Part shown: positions 54,548 through 62,777 of the stretch, in pieces
Numbering within the stretch: the first letter of the stretch is position 1
How the letters are laid out: each line of letters opens with the position of its first letter
Assembly: GCA_963837155.1 (NCBI GenBank)
Contig: CAWIMB010000001.1
Coordinates: 1,178,001 to 1,242,000, forward strand
From: DASQHW01 sp963837155
Lineage (GTDB): Bacteria; Actinomycetota; Acidimicrobiia; IMCC26256; PALSA-610
Length of the DNA: 64,000 bases
Direction: 5' to 3'
Program-made: the position numbers and the translations under genes
Notes under the pieces: model-generated
Seen by the model: only the letters and a program-made list of their open reading frames with translations
What the model was told of the DNA's origin: nothing
Databases searched by the model: none

Positions 54548-55356
54548 GCCTTACAGGGAGCGGTCGTGGGTTCGGTGTGGGGGCACTTCAATTCGACCGC
54601 GTGGGTCTGCACCGCGATCGGGAAGCTCAGGTTGCCGACGGTGATCAGCCTGCGAAGCCGATCGCGAACGGGCGTCGGGCGGCGTTGATCCTCGGGTTGT
54701 TGATGCCCATCGTCTGGAACATCGACCAGCCACCGTGGTACAGGTGGATGCCGAGCGCGATGTTCGCGACGGCGTACGCGATCGCGACGACGGGGCGCTG
54801 CAGGCTGTACACCGAGATTGTTGTACGGATCGCCGCGTACGAACTCCGAGTTGGCGGTGCCCCACGTCAGGTCGGCGAGGTGGAAGATGATGTAGAGGCC
54901 GACGATGATGCCGGTCCAACGCATCGTGCGCGACGCGAAGTCGGCGGCGACGTAGTCGCGCTTCGACTTGTAGCGGTCGGGCCGGGCGGCCCAGTTGATC
55001 CTCGTGAGGCCGTACGCGGCGTGGATGTGGAAGAAGAACGCCGCGATCAAGCCGGCTCGGAACGACCACAGCAACCACGTGCGCGGCAGCAGATGGCCCG
55101 GCATGTCGCGCAAGGCCTCGCCGTAGAGGTTGATCTCCTCCTTCGACAAGAACAGCTTGATGTTGCCGATCAGGTGCACGAGCACGAACGACATGAGGAT
55201 GACGCCGGTGATCGCCATGACCCACTTCTTGCCGACCGCGCTGCGGTAGAAGCGCACCGGCAGGGGGCCGCCCGGCGGCATACGCCGGATGGGCTTCGGC
55301 TCCACGACCGGAGGCTTCGTCGCCTCCCGGGTCGGCGGAGTTGTCGTTGTCGCCAT
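54544..55356 (-). CDS. sdhC: Succinate dehydrogenase cytochrome b subunit (two compensating frame breaks)
   Basis: 270 residues. Helices include WVMAITGVILMSFVLVHLIG (with a haem-ligand-type His), AGLIAAFFFHIHAAYGL and WTGIIVGLYIIFHLADL. An extra G near 54812 shifts the frame after PYNNL; the correct continuation is VYSLQRPVVAIAYAVANIAL and IHLYHGGWSMFQTMGINNPR. A lost base near 54648 restores the original frame (ITVGNLSFPIAVQTHAVE). Without correction ~55 residues read as arginine-rich nonsense, although the annotated frame stays open. It anchors SdhAB and reduces quinone. TAGAGT at 55393-55388 is a possible -10; GGGAGA precedes the start. Confidence 0.85.
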   Translation of the reverse strand: MATTTTPPTREATKPPVVEPKPIRRMPPGGPLPVRFYRSAVGKKWVMAITGVILMSFVLVHLIGNIKLFLSKEEINLYGEALRDMPGHLLPRTWLLWSFRAGLIAAFFFHIHAAYGLTRINWAARPDRYKSKRDYVAADFASRTMRWTGIIVGLYIIFHLADLTWGTANSEFVRGDPYNNLGVQPAAPRRRDRVRRREHRARHPPVPRWLVDVPDDGHQQPEDQRRPTPVRDRLRRLITVGNLSFPIAVQTHAVELKCPHTEPTTAPCKA

Positions 55357-55437
55357 GTTTCTCCCGCTTCGTGACCTTGTGAATCGGACTCTAGGCTCCG
55401 GCAGAGAACGGTCGGCGAATCGTGCAGGAGTTCACAT

Positions 55438-55500
55438 GCGCCCGCACCTGCGGGCGCGCCAGGCGTGTGGGAGGTGTCGTAGAGCCACCCTCACACACGC
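55438..55500. terminator. Two hairpins between the GH2 gene and sdhC
   Basis: A tight perfect stem GCGCCCGC-ACCT-GCGGGCGC (55438-55457) and a longer imperfect one pairing GCGTGTGGGAGGTG (55463-55476) with CACCCTCACACACGC (55486-55500), the latter overlapping the GH2 stop codon. Probable terminator of the minus-strand GH2 gene upstream of sdhC; no T-run. Confidence 0.55.
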
Positions 55501-57591
55501 CCCCGGCCCGCTTCGAGGATCAGCAACGGATAGCGGTTCACGACCCGGCCGAGCGACGGGTGCATGAACACGGCCTCGACGTCGATCGCATCGCCGAGCT
55601 CGACCCGCCCCACGTACGCGAGCGCGTCGGCGTCGACATCGCCGTGCCACCGCCGGCCGCGGCCGTCGACGGTGATCTCGATGTCCGCACCCGTCAACGC
55701 GACGCGTCCGTCGTTGGCGATGTGCACCTGGCCCGTGCGCGGATCCACCATCGGCAACACCGGTCGGCAGGCATCGCGCAGCGCCGTGTACGCGCGCTTC
55801 GGCACGCGCTCGTGATCGAGGACGCCGTAGCCGACCGTGGGAGCGGCATCGGCGAGGGTGAACACCGCAAAGCCGCCGCTCGGGGTCCACTTGCAGCGGC
55901 GCAGATCCTCGATCTGTAGCTGGAGAAGCGCGGCGTGGTACGCCTGCGTCGCGTCGCGCCACTCGTCGAACGACTTCACGTCGTCCGGCGGCACGTGCGC
56001 CGCGAACGCGTCGCGTTGCATGCCGTGGTGCGCGACGAGGTCGTCCCAGTCGAGATCGGGCCAGTGCTCGGGATGCATCCATGCTGCGGTGTGCGGGACT
56101 GACTGCGCGCCGAACATCGAGACGAACCGGCCGAGTCGCGGGAGCGCGCGCATGGCGGGCGCGAGGCCGGCAAGGTCGCCGTGCAACCAGCCGAACCAGA
56201 GGTCGCGCGTCGTCGCCGGCGCCCGAGTGGCGCAACACCGGCCGTGTCGTGTCACACCGTGCGATCGCACGCGCTACTGACCGATCGAGCACTTCCTTCC
56301 CCCACGTCGGGGCGGCCGCGCCCACCACCAGGCGCGCCGGCGTGTCGTCGCCGAGCGGAGCGTCGTGCGCGCACCACAAGAACACGCTCGGCCGGTGTCC
56401 CAAGAGGTCGACCATCGCGCGTGCTTGGCGTCCGGCCTGCTTCCGCACGCTCCGCGCGTAGCCGCCCTGCATCGGGAAGTCCTGCCAGAGGAGCAAGCCC
56501 GCCTCGTCAGCGGCGTCATACAGGGCGTCGGCCGCAATGTGCGCATGGACGCGCAAGAAATCGAGGTTCGCTTCGATCGCGCGGTCGACGTCCCCGCGCA
56601 CGACGGTGTCGTCGACGTCGCCGGGGAGCGCGCACGTCGATCCGTAGCACGCGCCTTTGAGGAACAACCGTTCACCGTTCACGAAGAACTGCCAGTCGCG
56701 ACTCCGCACCTCGCGAAACGCCGTGCGAAAGGTCCGAGCGTCGCTCGGCTCGCCGTCGACGTCGATCGTGAGGTCGAGCGTGCACAACGGCTGGGACCCG
56801 AGCGTGCGCGGCCACCACCGTGGAGGGTCGTCGACGCTGAGCGTCCACGAGAGCTCGTTCGTCCCCGCAGCCAGCGTTGCGTCGCGCGTCCTCTCGAGGA
56901 TCAGGACGTCGCCCGGGCCGCGGAGCTCCGCCCGGAGGCGCGCCTCGCACGGCTGGGTGCCGGCGTCCAGCGTCACGTCGCACGCGATGCGCCCCTGTTC
57001 GAGCGAAGCCTCGACGCATATCGCTCGGGCACGCGCAATACGCACCGGTCCGCACTCGACCAGTCGAACCGGTCGCCAGATGCCGCCGGGATTCACGTCC
57101 GGATCCAGAAGCGGCGACTGCCAGTACGGGCCCGTGATCGTCCGCTTCGCGCCGCGGTCGTGTTGCGGCGGGCACGCCACCTCGACGGCAAGAACGTGCT
57201 CGTCACGGGCGCGCAACGCGTCCGAAACCTCGAACGCGTGCGGCACGAACGAACCCTCGGTCGCGCCGAGGTACTCGCCGTCGAGCCACACGTCGCCGTA
57301 GTAGAAGATGCCGTCGAGCTCCAGGAACCACCGGCGCGTGCTCGCATCTGACGCGAGCGTGAACTGCTTGCGGTAAAGCACGGGACCGTCGCTGTGCGCG
57401 AACGCCGGCTCCGCGCGCCAATGGTCAGGTACGCGCACGTTCTGCCAGGACTCGCTGACCAGCCCGGGAGCGGCGAAGGTCCGTGCGAGCTCGGGGTCGG
57501 CCGCGTGAGCGTGCCACACACCCGAGAGATCGACGATGCCGCTCGAGGCCGAGTGTCTGCTCACCGAAGCCGAGCGTATGCTCCCGCCCAT
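55491..57591 (-). CDS. Glycoside hydrolase family 2-like protein lacking both catalytic glutamates (one frame break)
   Basis: Joined ~699 residues. Galactose-binding N-terminal domain (DLSGVWHAHAADPELARTFA, WFLELDGIFYYGDVWLDGEY), immunoglobulin-like middle, and barrel (WQFFVNGERLFLKGACYGST, LDFLRVHAHI, ADEAGLLLWQDFPMQGGY). Where GH2 enzymes carry the acid/base in an NEP motif, this reads FLWCAHDAPLG; where the nucleophile is expected (SEFG), it reads FVSMFGAQSVP. A frame break near 56210 (one extra base) joins HSGAGDD to RDLWFGWLHG. It may be a non-catalytic carbohydrate-binding pseudoenzyme or use other residues. No signal peptide. The start (ATG 57591) is uncertain. Confidence 0.8.
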
Positions 57592-57666
57592 GAGCCGAAC
57601 GTCCGTGCAGCGGGTATCCCGCGGAACAGTGAGGCGGGGCCCGAGCGGCCCTGCAGAGCGGAAGCC

Positions 57667-59067
57667 ATGAGCCGACCTGCCACACTCGGAGACCTACGCG
57701 CAACCGGCTGGGAGTCGCGTCCGGTCAAAGAAGAGATCCGAGCGAATGCGGTGCGAGCGCTCGCCGACAACCGCACGCTCGTGGAAGGTGTCGTCGGGTT
57801 CGACGACACGGTGTTGCCGCAGCTCGCGAACGCGTTGCTCGCCGGTCACGACATCATCTTCCTCGGCGAGCGCGGCCAAGCGAAGACGCGCATCATCCGT
57901 GAGCTCGTGAACTTGCTCGACGAGTGGATGCCGATCGTCGCGGGCAGCGAGATCAACGACGATCCGTACCATCCGGTGTCGAGCCATGCGCGTCATCTCG
58001 TTGCCGAGCGCGGTGATGAGACACCGATCGAGTGGGTGCACCGCGACCGCCGCTACGGCGAGAAGCTCGCAACACCCGACACGTCGATCGCCGACCTCAT
58101 CGGCGAGGTCGACCCGATCAAGGTCGCCGAGGGCCGGTACCTGTCGGACGAGCTGACGATCCACTACGGGCTCGTGCCGCGCACCAACCGTGGCATCTTC
58201 GCGATCAACGAGCTCCCCGACCTCGCGGAGCGCATCCAGGTAGGCCTCCTGAACGTGCTCGAAGAGCGCGATGTGCAGATCCGCGGATACAAGATCCGCC
58301 TCCCACTCGACGTCATGCTCGTCGCGTCCGCGAACCCCGAGGACTACACCAACCGCGGGCGCATCATCACGCCGCTCAAGGACCGGTTCGGGTCCCAGAT
58401 CCGCACGCACTACCCGCTCGACACCGAGCTCGAGATGACGATCATCGACCAGGAAGCACGCGCGCTCGCCGCAGAAGGCTTGCAGGTGAACGTGCCCGAG
58501 TTCATGACCGAGATCGTCGCCGAGATCTCGCAGTTGGCGCGCCGCTCACCGCACGTCAACCAGCGTTCCGGCGTCTCGGCCCGACTGTCGATCACGAATT
58601 ACGAGACGCTGGTAGCGAACGCGGCGCGACGCGCGCTGATGCACGGCGAACGCGAGGTCGTGCCGCGCGTCTCAGACCTGGACGCTCTGGCCGCGTCGAC
58701 GTCGGGCAAGATCGAGATCGAGACGCTCGACGACGGCCGTGAGAACCAGGTGCTCGACCGCATTCTCAAGGCGGCTTCGCTCGAGGTGTTCCGTGCGCGT
58801 GTGAAGCCGGAACGGCTCGGCCCGATCGTCGCGTCATTCGAGGACGGGTCGATCGTGCACACCGGCGAAGACGTTCCGGCCGCGCAGTACCGCGATCTGC
58901 TCGCCAAGCTCGACGGTATGCGGGCAGTGCTCGCCGACCTGGGCGTCGGCGAGTCACCGGCGGGTATCGCGAGCGGCATCGAGTTCGTGCTGGAAGGCCT
59001 GCACCTGACCAAGCGCCTCAACAAGGACGCCGTCGGCGGCCGCGCGACATACCGCGGCCGCGGCTGA
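57667..59067 (+). CDS. AAA+ ATPase of the magnesium-chelatase/MoxR type
   Basis: 466 residues from ATG 57667. Walker A variant GERGQAKTRIIREL, Walker B region GIFAINELPDL, and ASANPEDYTNRGRIITPLKD with sensor residues; the insert and helical lid match the BchI/sigma-54-activator-like branch. Such ATPases act with VWA-domain partners to remodel or insert metal into proteins. A matching VWA-type gene begins at 62778, beyond two opposite-strand genes. The frame upstream of 57667 overlaps the divergent GH2 gene and is not used. Confidence 0.87.
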   Translation: MSRPATLGDLRATGWESRPVKEEIRANAVRALADNRTLVEGVVGFDDTVLPQLANALLAGHDIIFLGERGQAKTRIIRELVNLLDEWMPIVAGSEINDDPYHPVSSHARHLVAERGDETPIEWVHRDRRYGEKLATPDTSIADLIGEVDPIKVAEGRYLSDELTIHYGLVPRTNRGIFAINELPDLAERIQVGLLNVLEERDVQIRGYKIRLPLDVMLVASANPEDYTNRGRIITPLKDRFGSQIRTHYPLDTELEMTIIDQEARALAAEGLQVNVPEFMTEIVAEISQLARRSPHVNQRSGVSARLSITNYETLVANAARRALMHGEREVVPRVSDLDALAASTSGKIEIETLDDGRENQVLDRILKAASLEVFRARVKPERLGPIVASFEDGSIVHTGEDVPAAQYRDLLAKLDGMRAVLADLGVGESPAGIASGIEFVLEGLHLTKRLNKDAVGGRATYRGRG

Positions 59068-59070
59068 GCC

Positions 59071-59121
59071 CTCGAACATGCGTGGCCAAATCGGCTGACA
59101 GCCGAGTTCGCCACGCATGTT
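59071..59121. terminator. Bidirectional hairpin between the ATPase and permease genes
   Basis: CGAACATGCGTGGC (59071-59084) pairs perfectly with GCCACGCATGTTCG (59108-59121); the loop contains a second small stem CGGCT-GAC-AGCCG. It lies in a 63-base convergent gap and shares CACGCATGTTCG with the hairpin at 906-970. Confidence 0.75.
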
Positions 59122-59130
59122 CGTGACGAG

Positions 59131-61530
59131 CTACTCGACGCGGAGCAACTGGGCGACGTCCGCGCGCCGGGCGCGGCGCGCGGGGAGCACTGAGCACGCG
59201 GCGGCGACGAGCAGCGTGATCGGCACGAGGAGCAACACCCACGCCGAATACGTCGGCGTGTCGCCGATGCCGAGCTGATGGGCGACGAAGCGCCACAGCG
59301 CCGTACCCGCCAGCTCGCCCAGCGGGACGCCGATCAGCAACACGACCGTGGCAAGCGCCACTGCTTGCCACGACAACACCGACGTGAGGCGTCGCGCGGA
59401 ACATCCCAACGCGCGCAACGTGCCGAGCTCCCGTGCGCGCAGCCGCACCGACACGGTCAGCGTGAACGCGATGAGGACGATCGCCAGGGCTGCGGCGAGA
59501 CCAGCGCCGACGATCGGAAGCGTACGCACTCGGTGCAGGTTCACGACCCGCGCCGGCACGACGTCTTCCAACATCTCCGACGTGTACTCGCGTCGCAGCG
59601 CGGCGATCGTCCCTGCCGCGCGCGCCGCTGACCCGTCCGAACACGAACTTGGGCGCGGTCGTGCCGCCGGACTGCGCGATCGCGTCGAACGTCACGACGC
59701 TGACGTCGCCGAAATCCGCCTCACCGAGGATCGGTGGCAATGCCACGCCGACAACCGTCAGTCGCACGGGTTTGGTCGGGTGGTCGCCACTGTCGTATTC
59801 GCCGTCGGCGACGGTGAACTCGACCGTCGAACCGATGTGCGTGCCGCCGCCGAGGAGATGATCCCCGACCGCGATCTCTGTTGCGGTGCGGGGGAGCCGT
59901 CCCCGCAGGACTTCGGGCGGAGCAGTGCCGCGTGGATCGAACGCGAGCACCTCACGAGATGCGCCCGCGACGGTCGCCTGGCCATAGCTGATCGTCGTCT
60001 CGGCCGCCAACCGCGGGTCGTGCCGTAGTCGCTGTACCGTGGCGTCTTTCATCTCGAAGTTGACGTTGCCGATCGCCACGTCCCACGGCCAGCCGTGCGA
60101 GGCACGAGACGCGTACACGTGATCGACACCCCCGACGAAGACGCTGACGCCGGCGATGAGCGTAAGCGCGACCGCACCCCCGACGACGGCTTGACGCGAC
60201 GGGAACGATCCGTTCGTCGTCGCGCCGCTCGAAGGCAAAATGGGTTCCGACGACCATCTCGGCAGGTGCGCCACTCTGCGCGAGTCGTTCCGCCAGACGG
60301 GTGCGGTGGGCGCGGCTGGTGCGCGAGACGCCGCGCCATCCGAAATAGAACGCGCACACAACGACGAAGACGACGACCGCGAGCGCGGCGGCGGCGATCA
60401 CCACCACGTTGACCTGCATCCCTTGGTCGAGCTCGAGCTCACGTCCGATACCGATGGGGTAGCGCGGGGACAGAAGGATCGCCGTCGCAACGCTCAGCAA
60501 CGCGCCGACCGAGCGCGACCGGCAGCGTGCGTCGCGCGGCCGCGGCGCCGAGCTCGACACTCGTCATGCCGAGCGCGCGGAGCGCGGGATCGTCGTTGTT
60601 GACCGCCCGTTGTTCGGCACGCAGCAAGAGCCCGACGACGAGGGCGACGCCGAGCGCGACCGCGATCCCGAGCGTCAGCAGCACCGTCGTCTCCATGCCG
60701 GCCGGCGTGTCGAGCGACGCGCGGCGCCCGGCGAATCGCGCCGAGTCGTATTTCGGCGGTTCACTGCCCTTCGACAACGCGCGTTGCAACGCCGCGTCGA
60801 ACGGCGCCCGGTCACGAGCCGCATCGGCGAGCTGCACGCTGTAGCTGAGCGCGCCGAAGAAGTCCAGGAACTCGCGGTGATGGGCCTCGTAGAACTCGAA
60901 CGGGACGAACATGTTGTTCGTCGACCCGTACGCCGACGTCGCGACACCATGGATCTCGTCGAGAGTGACGTCGACGGGTGTTCGGACGATGCCGGTCACG
61001 TGGAAGCGATAGCGGGGACCGTGCGGTACGTACGTGCCGGCATCGACTGCGTCGCTATCTGAGTTGGCAAACATCTGCACGTTCACGGGGTCGCCGACCC
61101 GCACGCCGAACTCCTTGACGAACGAGGGATTGACGATGGCGCCGAATTGGTCGCCGGGCGCGGGGAAGCGGCCGGCGAGGAACTTGATCGTCGGGTCGAG
61201 GGTGTCACGCGGCAGCGCGACAGTGTTGATCCCGCCGCCGAGCGACCCGTCGGGCTGCCGCTGCACCATCCCGAGGTACGTCGACGGGTCGGCGCGCACG
61301 ACGCCCGGCAGCTTGCGTATCTGCGCCGCGCTCAACCCGGGCGCGAACATTGTGAAGTCGTAGCGGATCGTCTTCGCGTAGTAGCGGTCGACGACCGACG
61401 CCGAACGGCGCGCGCCGGCGATGAGCGACGCCGCCACGCCCGCACCGAGACCGAGCACGAGCGTGATCGCGGCGAGCGACCGCCAGCGCCGGCGCAGCTG
61501 GACGCGTGCAATGAACCCCACTCCGGCCAT
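59131..61530 (-). pseudogene. ABC-transporter permease of FtsX/MacB type, three frame breaks
   Basis: Joined ~799 residues from ATG 61530 (MAGVGFIARVQLRRRWRSLA). Two FtsX-like modules: helix AAITLVLGLGAGVAASLIAG then a large outside domain (VVRADPSTYLGMVQRQPDGS) and helices near TTVLLTLGIAVALGVALVVG, and the C-terminal set LIAFTLTVSVRLRARELGTL, LRALGCSARRL and APARRARRAD-like end. Breaks near 60511 (LPVAL-VGALLSVATAI), 60228 (FAFE-GATTNGSF) and 59621 (SGAR-AGTIAALRREY), each one extra base. No ATPase gene is adjacent. May be a lipoprotein or substrate exporter; decayed or mis-sequenced. Confidence 0.72.
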
Positions 61531-61614
61531 CAGGATCGATGATCGTATTGGCCCGGCGAGAGGGTCGAGGGTGCGCGCCCGCCGGAGCGCGGCGGGTGCT
61601 ACCACCACCTGCGA

Positions 61615-62760
61615 CTAGGACTGCGCGTACTCGCGGAGCAGCTCCGCGCTCCCGCGCGGTTCCCGATCACGCGCGAAGCAGCCGAACTGCACGTCGAAGC
61701 CGTGGTTCCACTCGTAGTTGTCGACGCCGGTCCAGTGGAAGAAACCGCGCACGTCGATGCCGTCGCCGACGGCTTCTTCCACGATCGCGAGCGACTCGCG
61801 CAGCACGTCGCAGCGCCACTCGTCCTCATCGGTGCCGACGCCGTGCTCGCAGATCAACAACGGACGGCCCGGCAGCTCGTCGTGCAGCCGCCGCAGGACC
61901 AGGCCGAGCCCTTCGCTCCACGGTGCATAGCCCATCGGGCCGACGCGAAACCCCGGCGGGTAGGGAACGATCCCGCCGTCCTCTCCGATCCCCATCGCGC
62001 TGTAGTACGAGAAGCCGATGAGATCGCACGCTTCTCGCAGGTCGGGCACCTCCCGCTCGGCGCGACCCGGCAACGCGAGCACGCCGTCGCGATCGGCGCG
62101 CATCCACACGTCCCAGATCATTGCCTCCGCCTTCGGAGAGGAGCCGAAGATCGGAGACAGATTGTGAATCGTCGCGACGGGCTTGCCGCCGCCGCGTAGC
62201 TCTCGCCACGCGTCGCGCTGCGCGAGCAGGGTCGCGCCGAGTACGTCGAACCGGCGCGCAGTCTGCGGGTAGATCGCGGCGAACGCGCCCGGCTCGTTGA
62301 TCGGCTTCCACCCGAACACCAAGTCTCCGAAGGTCTCTGCGCAGAACGCCACGTGCCGCGCCCAGTAGTACGAGCGGTTGCGGTCGTCCACGAAGCCGCC
62401 TTCGCCGAGCTCGGTGAACCAGCCCGGCAGCGTGAAGTGATGGAGGCACACCCACGGCGAGATGCCGGCCGCGCGAGCCGCGGTGAGCACCGAGATGTAG
62501 TGCTCGATCGCAGCGTCGTCGCGCGTGCCCTCGGCGGGCTCGATGCGCGCCCATTCGATCGAAAGCCGGTGATGCGTCAGCCCGTACTGCGCGTACAGGT
62601 CGAAGTCCTCCGCGTACCGGGAACCGAAGCCGTTCCCGTCACCAGAAGGCGGCACGCGGCCCGCCTGCTCCATCGCGTACCAGTCGCCCGCGGGCGCCGC
62701 GCCCTCGGCCTGCGTCGAGGACGCGCCGGTTCCCCACCAGAAGTCGTCAGCAAAGGGCAC
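61615..62760 (-). CDS. Glycoside hydrolase family 1 protein (beta-glucosidase-like)
   Basis: 381 residues from GTG 62760, short for GH1 (~430-480). Starts FADDFWWGTGASSTQAEG, has HHRLSIEWARIEP, the acid/base in WKPINEPGAF and the nucleophile in LICEHGVGTDEDEW (usually TENG). DVRGFFHWTGVDNYEWNHGF is the substrate-site tail. It probably hydrolyses a beta-glycoside; no signal peptide, so cytosolic. TACCGT stands 6 bases before the start on the minus strand. Confidence 0.88.
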   Translation of the reverse strand: MPFADDFWWGTGASSTQAEGAAPAGDWYAMEQAGRVPPSGDGNGFGSRYAEDFDLYAQYGLTHHRLSIEWARIEPAEGTRDDAAIEHYISVLTAARAAGISPWVCLHHFTLPGWFTELGEGGFVDDRNRSYYWARHVAFCAETFGDLVFGWKPINEPGAFAAIYPQTARRFDVLGATLLAQRDAWRELRGGGKPVATIHNLSPIFGSSPKAEAMIWDVWMRADRDGVLALPGRAEREVPDLREACDLIGFSYYSAMGIGEDGGIVPYPPGFRVGPMGYAPWSEGLGLVLRRLHDELPGRPLLICEHGVGTDEDEWRCDVLRESLAIVEEAVGDGIDVRGFFHWTGVDNYEWNHGFDVQFGCFARDREPRGSAELLREYAQS

Positions 62761-62765
62761 GGGAG

Positions 62766-62772
62766 TACGGTA
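62766..62772. promoter_or_regulatory. Overlapping divergent -10 elements (GH1 and VWA genes)
   Basis: Plus strand TACGGT (62766-62771), 6 bases before ATG 62778; minus strand TACCGT (62772-62767), 6 bases before GTG 62760. They share five bases, the same geometry as at the fumarase pair. Confidence 0.5.
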
Positions 62773-62777
62773 CCGGC

